64,000 nucleotides of DNA from RGIG3009 sp045596745 (lineage in GTDB: Bacteria; Bacillota; Clostridia; Oscillospirales; Acutalibacteraceae). The stretch spans positions 62,001 through 126,000 of the forward strand of contig JAZODA010000016.1 of assembly GCA_045596745.1 (NCBI GenBank), written 5' to 3'. The translations under genes were made by a program, and so were the position numbers. The notes beneath the pieces are model-generated. The model made no database searches, was not told the DNA's origin, and saw nothing but the letters and a program-made list of their open reading frames with translations. Positions 51,682 to 60,257 of the stretch are shown in pieces. Positions within the stretch are counted from its first letter, which is position 1; the number at the start of each line of letters is the position of its first letter.

Positions 51682-52860
51682 TTATTCTTCCGTTTGATCG
51701 GCGTCTTCGGCAACTGCCTCTTCCACCGTTTCCACAGGCTCCTCGATATCGGACACCTCTTCTGCCTCCTCAGCAGACTCGGTCTTCGGCGCAGCCGGCT
51801 TTTTCTTCTGGCCGCCCTTGGATTCTTCCTTAATCTGTTGTGCGAGCTCACGCTGCTCACGCGCGCGGGCTTCTGCCAGACGCTTTTTGTCTTCCTGCTT
51901 CTTGCGGCGGCGTTCCTCGTATTCAATTTCCGCCTGCGCACGAATCTTCGCAGGATTATAAATCTGGTTGAGCACGTACGTCTGCAACAGAGCAATCAAG
52001 TTGGAGCAAATCCAGTACAAGCCGACAGCACCCGGCACCGAGAACGCGATGAACAGAGACATCGCCGGCATCAGGCCGAGCATCATCACATTGGAGCAGC
52101 CCTGTCCCTGCTGCATCTGACCCTTGGTCATCTGCTTCTGGTAATGCAGCGACAGCATACTGGAGAAAAGCGCGGTAATACCCGAAACCAGCGGAATGAG
52201 CCACAGCAGGCTGAAGCCCTTGTCATTCGGCTGTTCCAGCAGGTCAATACCAAACAACGAAATGTCCATATCCGTCATTTCGCTGACATATTCCTTCGCG
52301 TTGTCCTTATACTTGCCCTTTTCCATCTTCTCGATGGCGGTTTCGACAGCGGCGGCATATTTGCCGTCGTTTTTGTCAATGTGCTGCAGAATACGCAGTT
52401 CCTGATAATAACCGCCTTCTTCGAAGTCGGTCTTATACTTTTCGAGACCTTCCTGCGACTGCATAGTGACTGCCGTCGTCTGAATGACTTCCGGCGGCAC
52501 CGTGGTCATATTCGTCAGCGGCTTATAGATTGCGGAAATAATGCCGAACAGAACGAGCATCTGCACAACCATCGGCAAGCAGCCGCCGGTCATGCTGATA
52601 CCGTGCTTTTCGTACAGCGCCATCTGCTTTTCCTGCAGTTTGCGCGGATCCTTGGCATACTTCTTCTGCAAACGCTCCAGACGCGGTGCCAGACGGGCGC
52701 GGTCAGCCTGCGTTTTCTGCGTTTTCAGCGACAGCGGAAACAGCAGCAAGCGCACAACCAGCGTAAACAGGAAAATGGCCAGGAAATAATCACCAATCAG
52801 GTCATAAACGAAACCCAACGCATAGCCGAGCGGGGTTCCCAAAAAATCCAAAAATCCCAT
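51682..52860 (-). CDS. yidC: Membrane protein insertase YidC (Oxa1 family)
   Basis: Inserts and folds membrane proteins, with or without SecYEG. The 392-residue protein has the Oxa1 core: FTLVVRLLLFPLSLKTQKTQ (with the Arg in the hydrophilic groove), the coiled region and GGCLPMVVQMLVLFGIISAI. The later helices contain WLIPLVSGITALFSS and GLYWICSNLIALLQTY. It lacks a lipobox. The C terminus first has basic KKQEDKKR but then an acidic low-complexity tail, unlike the basic tails common in Gram-positive YidC. Confidence 0.94.
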   Translation of the reverse strand: MGFLDFLGTPLGYALGFVYDLIGDYFLAIFLFTLVVRLLLFPLSLKTQKTQADRARLAPRLERLQKKYAKDPRKLQEKQMALYEKHGISMTGGCLPMVVQMLVLFGIISAIYKPLTNMTTVPPEVIQTTAVTMQSQEGLEKYKTDFEEGGYYQELRILQHIDKNDGKYAAAVETAIEKMEKGKYKDNAKEYVSEMTDMDISLFGIDLLEQPNDKGFSLLWLIPLVSGITALFSSMLSLHYQKQMTKGQMQQGQGCSNVMMLGLMPAMSLFIAFSVPGAVGLYWICSNLIALLQTYVLNQIYNPAKIRAQAEIEYEERRRKKQEDKKRLAEARAREQRELAQQIKEESKGGQKKKPAAPKTESAEEAEEVSDIEEPVETVEEAVAEDADQTEE

Positions 52861-52878
52861 ATTGCCTCCTAAGCAGGT

Positions 52879-53112
52879 TTATTTTTTTGCCCGTTCTTTC
52901 TTTTCGGGAACGGGATCATACCCATGCCCACCCCAAGGATTGCAGCGACAAATCCGTTTGATTGCCAGCCAACTACCCTTGCAAGCTCCGAACCGCTCAA
53001 GTGCCTGGATCGCATAGGAGGAACAAGTGGGAACGAACCGGCAGGTCGGCGGAAAAATCGGAGAGATGTACTTTTGATATCCACGGATTAACCAGATAAA
53101 TACCCGTTTCAT
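52879..53112 (-). CDS. yidD: Membrane protein insertion efficiency factor YidD
   Basis: A 77-residue protein with an amphipathic N terminus and the three-cysteine core PTCRFVPTCSSYAIQALERF, plus ICRCNPWGGHGYDPVP. The gene lies between rnpA and yidC, as in most bacteria; its ATG overlaps the rnpA stop by four bases (ATGA). Its ribosome site is poor (GGGG), so translational coupling is likely. A longer in-frame upstream reading frame is inside rnpA and was rejected. Confidence 0.95.
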   Translation of the reverse strand: MKRVFIWLIRGYQKYISPIFPPTCRFVPTCSSYAIQALERFGACKGSWLAIKRICRCNPWGGHGYDPVPEKKERAKK

Positions 53113-53444
53113 GACAACAACCCCGCTTTTTTGAGTTGCTGTCTCATAACGGTATACAGCGCCGTACTGGTAGTTCCGGTCGTAGCGGCGCGCGCAACAA
53201 ATACCAGATCCCACCCACCACTAAGTTCGGGTTGAATCCGGCGATACGCTTCGCGTATGATACGGCGACAGCGGCTCCGTTTTACCGCTTTGCCGACTTT
53301 TTTACCGGTAGTGATGCCGATGCGCGGCTCCCCTATCCGGGTTTTGCGAACATACAGGATCAGTAGCGGATGCACAAACACCCGTCCACGGTAGTACGCG
53401 GTGCGAAAATCCTTGTTCAGCTTAATTGTGTGCAACTTTACCAT
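53109..53444 (-). CDS. rnpA: Ribonuclease P protein component
   Basis: Protein subunit of RNase P, which removes tRNA leaders, binding the precursor with its basic face. The 111-residue protein has the signature GKAVKRSRCRRIIREAYR and the start HTIKLNKDFRTAYYRG. The ATG at 53444 is preferred: AGAGGTG lies eight bases before it, while an ATG three codons upstream overlaps that site. Overlaps yidD; lies 48 bases after rpmH with a hairpin between them. Confidence 0.96.
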   Translation of the reverse strand: MVKLHTIKLNKDFRTAYYRGRVFVHPLLILYVRKTRIGEPRIGITTGKKVGKAVKRSRCRRIIREAYRRIQPELSGGWDLVFVARAATTGTTSTALYTVMRQQLKKAGLLS

Positions 53445-53470
53445 AAGCGACACCTCTGACTATAAAAAAA

Positions 53471-53490
53471 AGCCACACGAGGTGGCTCTT
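53471..53490 (-). terminator. Hairpin terminator/attenuator between rpmH and rnpA
   Basis: AGCCAC / GTGGCT with loop of five (in the leftward reading, AGCCACCTCGTGTGGCT) followed by TTTTTTTT. It would lower rnpA expression relative to rpmH. Confidence 0.85.
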
Positions 53491-53491
53491 T

Positions 53492-53626
53492 TTAATAGGT
53501 GAGACGTTTTCTACCTTTCGCTCTGCGGCGAGCCAGCACCTTACGGCCATTGGCAGTTGCCATTCTCTTGCGGAAGCCGTGTTCCATTTTACGATGTCTC
53601 TTCTTCGGCTGATACGTACGAAGCAT
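53492..53626 (-). CDS. rpmH: 50S ribosomal protein L34
   Basis: A 44-residue strongly basic protein beginning MLRTYQPKKRHRKMEHGFRK and ending in a cluster ARRRAKGRKRLTY, the L34 pattern. AAGGGGG precedes the ATG at 53626; the longer reading frame upstream includes the promoter. The gene heads the rpmH-rnpA-yidD-yidC-jag group. Confidence 0.98.
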   Translation of the reverse strand: MLRTYQPKKRHRKMEHGFRKRMATANGRKVLARRRAKGRKRLTY

Positions 53627-53659
53627 GGTTTTACCCCCTTTCGCCTCTTGCGAGACTTT

Positions 53660-53689
53660 ATTATATAACAGACCGTCCACAAAAGTCAA
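53660..53689 (-). promoter_or_regulatory. rpmH promoter
   Basis: TTGACT (53684-53689), 18 bases, TATAAT (53660-53665), read leftward. Confidence 0.8.
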
Positions 53690-53760
53690 CAAGAATTTGT
53701 GTATTTTTGAAATCTCCCTGTTTTTCCGTTGTGCGCCGGGTTTTTACAGCGGAAGTAAGT

Positions 53761-53791
53761 TTTCCCCTGTTTTTAAAAAAGTTGGGGAAAA
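53761..53791. repeat. Inverted repeat in the rpmH-dnaA intergenic region
   Basis: TTTCCCC and GGGGAAA arms enclose an inner T/A-rich inverted repeat (TTTTTAAAAA), giving a 30-base palindromic stretch in the 274-base gap between rpmH and dnaA. Besides the two divergent promoters the gap is AT-rich with no gene. Few good DnaA boxes are seen here. Confidence 0.5.
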
Positions 53792-53806
53792 ACATATAAA
53801 AAATGA

Positions 53807-53835
53807 TTGTATTTACATTTAATATATGATATAAT
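53807..53835 (+). promoter_or_regulatory. dnaA promoter
   Basis: TTGTAT (53807-53812), 17 bases, TATAAT (53830-53835) in a very AT-rich context. A long AT-rich leader of about 60 bases follows. Confidence 0.65.
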
Positions 53836-53900
53836 ACATTAAGTATTTTATATCCTCTATTATATATAGGACGTTTGTTGTTCAAAGGAGCTTGAAGCAT

Positions 53901-55232
53901 ATGGAAACCATTAAAGATGCGTGGTCCGGAATTTTGGATTTTCTCCACCGGCAGGACGATATCAGCGAGGTGGCTTACAACACCTGGATTAAATGTATCG
54001 AGCCGTGTACCATCGAGGATAATTCCGTTGTGGTGTTGGTTCATACCGATTTCCAGCGCGGCATTATTTTGGGCCATTACGCCGATAAAATCAAGAATGC
54101 CTTCCAGCAGGTGCTCGGCATTCCGTTCGATTTGAAGGTGCTGTCCGAGGAAACCAAAGAACCTCAACCCACCGAATCGCTCCCGAAGGCGGAAAATATT
54201 TTTGGTCAGCATCCGTCGGATTACGAATATTCCTTTGAAAACTTCATTGTCGGCCCGTCAAATAAATTTGCACACGCTGCTTCGCAGGCAGTCGCGCTCA
54301 AACCCGCCGGTTCGTATAACCCGCTGTTTATTTACGGCGGCTCCGGTTTGGGTAAAACGCACCTTTTGTTTGCTATCTGCAACGAGATTCGCAAAAAGGC
54401 GCCGGATACCCGCATTTTGTACACTAAGGGCGAGTTTATGGCCAACGAACTGATTGAGGCCATCCGCAACGCCGAAATGGTGGAATTCCGTGCGAAATAC
54501 CGTCAGGCGGATATTCTTCTTATCGACGATATTCAGTTCATTGCCGGTAAGCAGAGCACGCAGGAAGAATTCTTCCACACGTTCGATGCGCTGCATCAGA
54601 CCAATAAGCAGATTGTGTTGACGTCCGACCGTCCGCCGCGTGAAATTGCCACGCTGGAAGATCGTCTGCGCACCCGTTTTGAAATGGGCCTGCTCGCCGA
54701 TATTCAGCCGCCGGATCTGGAAACGCGTATCGCCATTATCAAGCGTAAGGCACAGCTGCTGAATCTGGATTTGAACGACGATGTGGCGGAATACATTGCC
54801 ACCCAGCTTAAGAGCAACGTACGGCAGCTGGAAGGCACTGTACGCCGTATGCAGGCTCAATGCATGCTGGAGGGTACACATCCCTCGATTATGACCGCAC
54901 AGGCGGCAATTCGCGATATTAAAAACGATAATCAGCCGGTTCCGATTACGGTGGAGCGTATTATTAACGAAGTTGCACGCACCATGTCGGTTACAGCGGA
55001 GGATATTCGTTCCAATAAGCGCTCCGCCACCATCTCTTCCGCCCGTCAGGTTGCGGAATACGTTGTCCGCAATATCACCGGACTGCCGATGAAGAATATC
55101 GGTGAGGAATTCGGCGGCCGCGATCATACCAGCGTTGTGTATGCTATCCAGAAGGTCGAAGAAACCATGGCTGTCAATCCCACCTTCAAAGGTCTGGTTA
55201 ACGACATCATCAAGAATATTTCGGACTCCTGA
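53901..55232 (+). CDS. dnaA: Chromosomal replication initiator DnaA
   Basis: ATP-dependent initiator of replication. The 443-residue protein has domain I (about 1-80), a short linker domain II, the AAA+ domain with GGSGLGKTH at 146-154 and LLIDDIQFIAGK (Walker B), and the C-terminal DNA-binding domain with EEFGGRDHTSVVYAIQK. The ATG at 53901 is ten bases after AAAGGAG; a TTG right next to that site is rejected. It is the first gene of the rightward dnaA-dnaN series. Confidence 0.98.
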   Translation: METIKDAWSGILDFLHRQDDISEVAYNTWIKCIEPCTIEDNSVVVLVHTDFQRGIILGHYADKIKNAFQQVLGIPFDLKVLSEETKEPQPTESLPKAENIFGQHPSDYEYSFENFIVGPSNKFAHAASQAVALKPAGSYNPLFIYGGSGLGKTHLLFAICNEIRKKAPDTRILYTKGEFMANELIEAIRNAEMVEFRAKYRQADILLIDDIQFIAGKQSTQEEFFHTFDALHQTNKQIVLTSDRPPREIATLEDRLRTRFEMGLLADIQPPDLETRIAIIKRKAQLLNLDLNDDVAEYIATQLKSNVRQLEGTVRRMQAQCMLEGTHPSIMTAQAAIRDIKNDNQPVPITVERIINEVARTMSVTAEDIRSNKRSATISSARQVAEYVVRNITGLPMKNIGEEFGGRDHTSVVYAIQKVEETMAVNPTFKGLVNDIIKNISDS

Positions 55233-55538
55233 GTGAATAACTCGGTGAATTGGCAGTGAAATCGCTGTGAAATTGAGTGAAAAGAAACGTGCTGTTTTTC
55301 ACAAGTCTTCCACATTCCACTCACCGCTTTTCACAGCGTGTGAACAGTTAAAATTGTTTCCACATCTGTCCAAATTTTCTCCACTCCGTTTTCACGGTGG
55401 TGAAATCGCAGAATTACGCAGTAGTACAATGGTTGTCGGTGTTTTCCACAAATTCACAGCCCCTACTAATACTACTAAAAGAATAAATATATTTTTATAG
55501 ATAACACGCGTTGCGTGTATCACGAAAGGATGAATAAT
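55233..55538. other. Probable chromosomal replication origin (oriC)
   Basis: 306 bases between dnaA and dnaN without a gene. DnaA-box-like sites include TTTTTCACA (55295-55303), TCTTCCACA (55306-55314), GTTTCCACA (55356-55364) and the best, TTTTCCACA (55442-55450). After the last comes a short GC patch and the tract CTACTAATACTACTA (55463-55477), then AT-rich sequence to 55500. This follows the box, GC patch, DnaA-trio and melting-region order described for B. subtilis oriC. Confidence 0.8.
55463..55500 (+). other. DnaA-trio tract and AT-rich unwinding element
   Basis: CTA CTA ATA CTA CTA (55463-55477) is the complement of the 3'-GAT-5' repeats that single-strand-binding DnaA recognises. It is followed by 23 bases of almost pure A/T. 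This is where strand opening is predicted to begin. Confidence 0.75.
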
Positions 55539-56642
55539 ATGCGTATCTGTTGTGACCGTCAAGCGTTGGCAGAAGCTGTCAACAATGTACAGCGTGCAGT
55601 AGCATCCAAATCGGCTCTTCCGGCATTAGAAGGTATTTTGCTTCGCTCTTCCGCGTCTTCGCTGTTTTTGGCAGGCTACGATATGGAACTGGGTATCACC
55701 ACTACGATTGAAGCACGTGTGGACGAGCCCGGTGAAGTGGTTTTGACCGCGAAACTGTTCTCGGAGATTCTTCGCCGCCTGCCTGCGGATGAAGTGTTTA
55801 TTGAGAGTAATGATAAAAATAACACGGTTATCCGTTGCGGTAATTCGGAATTTACCATTATGGGCTTCTCTTCGGTGGATTATCCCGAACTGCCCTCCAT
55901 CAACAACGGTGCGGCTATGACGATGGAGCAGAATATGCTCAAGAGCATGATTCGTCAGACGCTGTTTGCGGTGGCACAGACCGACACTCGTCCGGTACAT
56001 ACCGGTGTTCAGTTTGAAATCAAGGAGCAGACCCTGCGTCTGGTCGCTGTGGACGGTTCGCGTCTTGCTATGCGTTCCGAACCGATTAAGAGCAACGAAG
56101 ATTTGCAGTTTGTTGTGCCGGGTAAAACGCTCAACGAAGTGCTGAAGCTTCTTGGCGATGGGGAAGAGCCGTTGTACGTTACGGTGGGCGCTCGCCATAT
56201 CATTATGGAAATCGGCGGTTATTCCGTGTTCTCTCGTCTGCTTGACGGTGAGTTTTTGCCGTATCGCAAGGCGATTCCCGCTCAGGCAACCACGACGATT
56301 CGTCTGAATACCCGTTCGATGATTGATGCTGTTGACCGTGCTTCGCTGGTTATTAACGATCGTCTGAAGTCTCCGCTCATCTGCCGTTTCAAGGATGACC
56401 GCATTTCGCTGTCTTGTATTACGGCACTTGGTAGTGCTAACGATGCAGTGGAAGCGAAAATCGACGGCCGCCAGGAAGAAATGGGCTTTAACAGCCGTTT
56501 TCTATTGGATGCACTGCGCAATACCGAAAGTGATGAGATTGTTATCGAGCTGAACGGTACGCAGGCTCCGATGAAGATTCTCCCTGCCGAGGGCGACAGC
56601 TTCTTGTTCCTTGTCCTGCCGGTACGGCTTAAGCGCGTATGA
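55539..56642 (+). CDS. dnaN: DNA polymerase III beta sliding clamp
   Basis: Ring-shaped processivity clamp. The 367-residue protein has the three-fold clamp domains; visible are AVASKSALPALEGILL near the N terminus, QTLFAVAQTDTRPVHTGVQFE in the middle and the terminal LPVRLKRV hydrophobic tail. The ATG at 55539 is nine bases after AAAGGA; two earlier in-frame ATGs are poorly placed. Ends in a four-base overlap with yaaA. Confidence 0.97.
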   Translation: MRICCDRQALAEAVNNVQRAVASKSALPALEGILLRSSASSLFLAGYDMELGITTTIEARVDEPGEVVLTAKLFSEILRRLPADEVFIESNDKNNTVIRCGNSEFTIMGFSSVDYPELPSINNGAAMTMEQNMLKSMIRQTLFAVAQTDTRPVHTGVQFEIKEQTLRLVAVDGSRLAMRSEPIKSNEDLQFVVPGKTLNEVLKLLGDGEEPLYVTVGARHIIMEIGGYSVFSRLLDGEFLPYRKAIPAQATTTIRLNTRSMIDAVDRASLVINDRLKSPLICRFKDDRISLSCITALGSANDAVEAKIDGRQEEMGFNSRFLLDALRNTESDEIVIELNGTQAPMKILPAEGDSFLFLVLPVRLKRV

Positions 56643-56848
56643 GACAGGTAATACATACCGAATTCATCCGACTGGATACGTTGATGAAGCTTGCGAGTCT
56701 GACTCCGACCGGGGGACAGGCAAAAGAAAAAATCCAAGCGGGTCTGGTGTTCGTCAACGGTGAATGCTGCGTTATGCGCGGTAAGAAATTGCGCCCCGGT
56801 GATCGCGTGACAGTGGGCGATGAGACCGTTGAAATTGTTGGAGAATAA
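56639..56848 (+). CDS. yaaA: S4-domain RNA-binding protein YaaA
   Basis: A 69-residue single S4 domain with FIRLDTLMKLASLTPTGGQA and VFVNGECCVMRGKKLRPGD. In B. subtilis the gene is also called rlbA and lies between dnaN and recF; a link with ribosome assembly is proposed. It overlaps dnaN by four bases (ATGA) and precedes recF by 14. Confidence 0.93.
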   Translation: MRQVIHTEFIRLDTLMKLASLTPTGGQAKEKIQAGLVFVNGECCVMRGKKLRPGDRVTVGDETVEIVGE

Positions 56849-56862
56849 GGAAGGAACACGCG

Positions 56863-57963
56863 ATGCAAGTAACCCGTTTGACGTTTGCCGGCTACCGTAA
56901 TCTGGAAGCCGGCAACTGGGAACCGTATCCCGGTGTCAATGTGATTATTGGCGAAAACGCGCAGGGTAAGACCAATTTGTTGGAAGCACTGTGGCTGTTT
57001 ACCGGCGGAAAGAGTTTTCGCGGGGCGAAAGACAGCGAGCTTGTCGGTTTTGGCAAGGAACACAGTCGGCTGACGATGGATTTTATTGCCGGTGAGCGGG
57101 AGCAGCAAGCGGAAATTACCATTAAAACCCGTCGCAGTGCGGTGCTTAACGGTGTTTCGCAGTCTTCCGCCGCCAAATTGGCAGGTATTTTCTGCGGTGT
57201 GGTGTTTTCGCCGGCACATTTGTCGCTGATAAAGGGTGGTCCACAGGAGCGTCGTCGTCTGATTGATGCGGCATATTGTCAGCTTCGTCCTTCGTATGTG
57301 ACGGCACTGAACGATTATGCCCGCGTGCTGACGCAGCGCAACGCACTTTGTAAGGCAAAAACCGGCGGAGATGCGGTGGAAGAACTCCTCGAATTGTGGG
57401 ACAGGCAGTTGGCACAAAGCGGTTGCCGTCTCATTAACGCCCGCCAGCGCTATATTCAGAAGATGGCACCTGTGGCACAAGAAATTTACCAAGGCCTTTC
57501 CGGCGGTAAGGAATCGTTTGATATCCGTTATGTTTCCACCATCGATTGTGCCAAGGAGCAGACTGCTGCGGAAATTGCCGGTATTTTGTTTGAAGTACTG
57601 CAAAATCATCATAGTGACGACCTTGCCGCAGGATTTACCACGGTCGGCCCTCATCGCGATGATATGGAAGTGCTGATTGACGGTCGTTCCGCCCGCAATT
57701 TCGGTTCTCAAGGTCAGCAGCGTTCCGCGGTGCTGGCACTGAAAATCGCGGAAGCTATTTTACTGGAAGAAGTAACCGGCGAACGTCCCATTGCGTTGCT
57801 TGATGACGTGATGAGCGAACTGGATGCTTCCCGTCAGGAGTATATTTTAAATCATATACGGGATTGGCAGGTATTCATTACCTGTTGTGAGCCTACACCG
57901 CTGCTGCAGATGCGCGGAGGAAAGCAGTTTACTATGCAAAACGGAAAACTTTCCACCGTGTAA
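56863..57963 (+). CDS. recF: DNA replication and repair protein RecF
   Basis: A 366-residue SMC-like ATPase that loads RecA at gaps with RecO and RecR. Walker A is NVIIGENAQGKTNLLEAL near residue 27, the signature motif GSQGQQRSAVLALKIAE is at about 280, and Walker B/D-loop is PIALLDDVMSELDASRQEYI. ATG after AAGGAA. Standard place after yaaA. Confidence 0.97.
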   Translation: MQVTRLTFAGYRNLEAGNWEPYPGVNVIIGENAQGKTNLLEALWLFTGGKSFRGAKDSELVGFGKEHSRLTMDFIAGEREQQAEITIKTRRSAVLNGVSQSSAAKLAGIFCGVVFSPAHLSLIKGGPQERRRLIDAAYCQLRPSYVTALNDYARVLTQRNALCKAKTGGDAVEELLELWDRQLAQSGCRLINARQRYIQKMAPVAQEIYQGLSGGKESFDIRYVSTIDCAKEQTAAEIAGILFEVLQNHHSDDLAAGFTTVGPHRDDMEVLIDGRSARNFGSQGQQRSAVLALKIAEAILLEEVTGERPIALLDDVMSELDASRQEYILNHIRDWQVFITCCEPTPLLQMRGGKQFTMQNGKLSTV

Positions 57964-57993
57964 CAAATTGTGGTGAAAAAGGAGTCCACGGCT

Positions 57994-58257
57994 ATGTATT
58001 TGTATTTAGGTCAGGAAACGGTTGTGCCCATGCGGGAGATTGTCGGTATTTTTGATATTGAAAATACCACTGTTTCCAAAAGCACACGTGCCTTTTTGAC
58101 CGACGCGGAGCAAAGGGGACAGGTTGTCACGGTAAGTGATGAGCTTCCCAAAAGCTTTGTGGTGTGTGAATCTCCGAAAAACGGCCGAACCGTTTATATA
58201 TCGCAAATTTCCTGTGCTACGCTGCTCAAAAGAGCCGAAGCGCTGCGTTCAAACTAA
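57994..58257 (+). CDS. remB: RemB/YaaB-family regulator (DUF370)
   Basis: An 87-residue DUF370 protein. The start MYLYLGQETVVPMREIVGIF and the middle SKSTRAFL with later LPKSFVVCE match YaaB/RemB of B. subtilis, paralogue of the biofilm regulator RemA. GGAG precedes the ATG at 57994; the frame is open eight codons further upstream but with no site. Between recF and gyrB as in many Firmicutes. Confidence 0.92.
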   Translation: MYLYLGQETVVPMREIVGIFDIENTTVSKSTRAFLTDAEQRGQVVTVSDELPKSFVVCESPKNGRTVYISQISCATLLKRAEALRSN

Positions 58258-58277
58258 GAAATGTGAGGTTATCCGAT

Positions 58278-60242
58278 ATGAGTACCGAAATGGAAATGGA
58301 CTTGGCATTGGAAAATGAAATGACCCGTGCGGAGAACAAGCCCTATGACGAGAGTCAGATCCAGGTGTTGGAGGGCTTGGAAGCCGTCCGTAAGCGCCCG
58401 GGTATGTATATTGGCTCGACGGGCCCGCGCGGTCTGCATCATCTGGTGTACGAAATCGTCGACAACTCCATCGACGAAGCCCTTGCCGGATTCTGCACCC
58501 ATATCGAAGTCGATATTCTGCCGGGGGATATTATCTCGGTGCGTGATAATGGCCGTGGTATTCCGGTCGGTATTCACGAAAAGATGGGTATTCCCACCGT
58601 TACGGTGGTTCTGACCGTATTGCACGCCGGTGGTAAGTTCGGCGGCAGCGGTTATAAAGTGTCCGGCGGTCTGCACGGTGTGGGTTCGTCGGTTGTTAAC
58701 GCGCTTTCCGAGTGGCTGGAAGTGGAAATTTCCCGTGAGGGCAAGGTTTTCTCGCAGCGCTTTGAACGCGGTAACGCGGTTTCCGAGCTGGTGGTTACGG
58801 GCAAATCCGATTGTGACGGTACGTTGATTCGTTTCAAAGCGGATGCCGAAATCTTCACCGAAACCACGGAATACGAGTACGAAGTGCTGGAGAAGCGTCT
58901 GCGTGAGCAGGCATTCCTCAATGCGGGCTTAAAAATCACGTTGACCGACCGCCGCGATGACGAAAACGTGGTGGAAAAGGAATTCTGCTACGAGGGCGGT
59001 ATTTCCTCCTTCGTCGAATTTATGAACAAGACCCGCGGTTATCAGCCGTTGCACGAGTCGGTGGTACATATGTCCATCGCCAAGGGCGATTCCATTGCGG
59101 AAGTTGCGTTCCAATATAACGACAGCTACAACGAAAACATCATTTCGTTTGCGAACAACATTCACACGGTGGACGGCGGTACGCACGAAAATGCGTTTAA
59201 GAACGCCATTACCCGTATTTTGAACGATTATGCCCGTCGCCACGGTATGTTGAAGGATGCCGATGCCAACCTGAAGGGCGACGACGTGCGCGAAGGTTTG
59301 GCGGCGGTTATCAGTGTTAAGCTGAAGGATGCCCAGTTTGAAGGTCAGACCAAGGCAAAACTCGGTAACACCGCGATGGGTACGCTGGTCACCCAGCTGC
59401 TCAACGAAAAACTTGCCCCGTATCTGGAAGAAAATCCGGCGGTGGCAAAGGGCATTCTGGAAAAATCCATCAATGCTGCCCGTGTGCGTGAAGCGGCGCA
59501 GAAAGCCCGCGAACTGGCACGTAAAAAGACCGGCTTGTCCTCCACCCGTATGCCGGATAAACTGGCTGACTGTATCTGGAGCGATGCCGAGCGTACCGAA
59601 CTGTACATCGTTGAGGGTGACTCGGCAGGCGGTTCCGCGATTCAGGGTCGCGACCGTAACTTCCAGGCCATTCTCCCGCTGTGGGGTAAGATGCTCAACG
59701 TGGAAAAGGCACGTCTGGACAAGGTGTACGGCAACGAAAAGCTGATTCCCGTTGTGGTGGCGCTCGGTTGCGGTATCGGTGATGATTTTGACCTGTCCAA
59801 ACTGCGTTACGGCAAAGTTATCATTATGGCGGATGCTGACGTTGACGGTTCGCATATCCGCACGCTGTTGCTGACGTTCTTCTTCCGCTATATGCGTCCG
59901 CTGGTGGAAGAGGGTCACGTCTATATTGCTCAGCCGCCGCTGTTTAAGGTGTCGAAGGGCAAGCAGGTTCGTTATGCGTTCTCGGATGCCGAGCGTGACG
60001 AGTATATTGCAGAGTTGGGCGGCAATGCCGATATTCAGCGCTACAAAGGTCTTGGTGAAATGGATCCCGAGCAGTTGTGGGAAACCACGATGGATCCGGC
60101 GTTCCGCACCATGCTTCGCGTGGAACTGTCGGATGCGGCTGCCGCTGATGAGACCTTCACCATCCTGATGGGCGATAAGGTTGAGCCGCGCCGCGAATTT
60201 ATCGAGCGCAACGCGCAGTACGTATCCAATCTCGATATCTGA
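58278..60242 (+). CDS. gyrB: DNA gyrase subunit B
   Basis: ATPase subunit of gyrase. The 654-residue protein has the GHKL ATP site (EIVDNSIDEALAGF, DNGRGIPV and GLHGVGSSVVNALS), the transducer, and the TOPRIM motifs YIVEGDSAGGSAIQGRDR and IIMADADVDGSHIRTLL, then QRYKGLGEMDPEQLWETTMDP. GAGG nine bases before the ATG at 58278. The N-terminal 20 residues are Glu/Met-rich and longer than usual. Confidence 0.98.
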   Translation: MSTEMEMDLALENEMTRAENKPYDESQIQVLEGLEAVRKRPGMYIGSTGPRGLHHLVYEIVDNSIDEALAGFCTHIEVDILPGDIISVRDNGRGIPVGIHEKMGIPTVTVVLTVLHAGGKFGGSGYKVSGGLHGVGSSVVNALSEWLEVEISREGKVFSQRFERGNAVSELVVTGKSDCDGTLIRFKADAEIFTETTEYEYEVLEKRLREQAFLNAGLKITLTDRRDDENVVEKEFCYEGGISSFVEFMNKTRGYQPLHESVVHMSIAKGDSIAEVAFQYNDSYNENIISFANNIHTVDGGTHENAFKNAITRILNDYARRHGMLKDADANLKGDDVREGLAAVISVKLKDAQFEGQTKAKLGNTAMGTLVTQLLNEKLAPYLEENPAVAKGILEKSINAARVREAAQKARELARKKTGLSSTRMPDKLADCIWSDAERTELYIVEGDSAGGSAIQGRDRNFQAILPLWGKMLNVEKARLDKVYGNEKLIPVVVALGCGIGDDFDLSKLRYGKVIIMADADVDGSHIRTLLLTFFFRYMRPLVEEGHVYIAQPPLFKVSKGKQVRYAFSDAERDEYIAELGGNADIQRYKGLGEMDPEQLWETTMDPAFRTMLRVELSDAAAADETFTILMGDKVEPRREFIERNAQYVSNLDI

Positions 60243-60257
60243 TAACAAGGAGACCCC

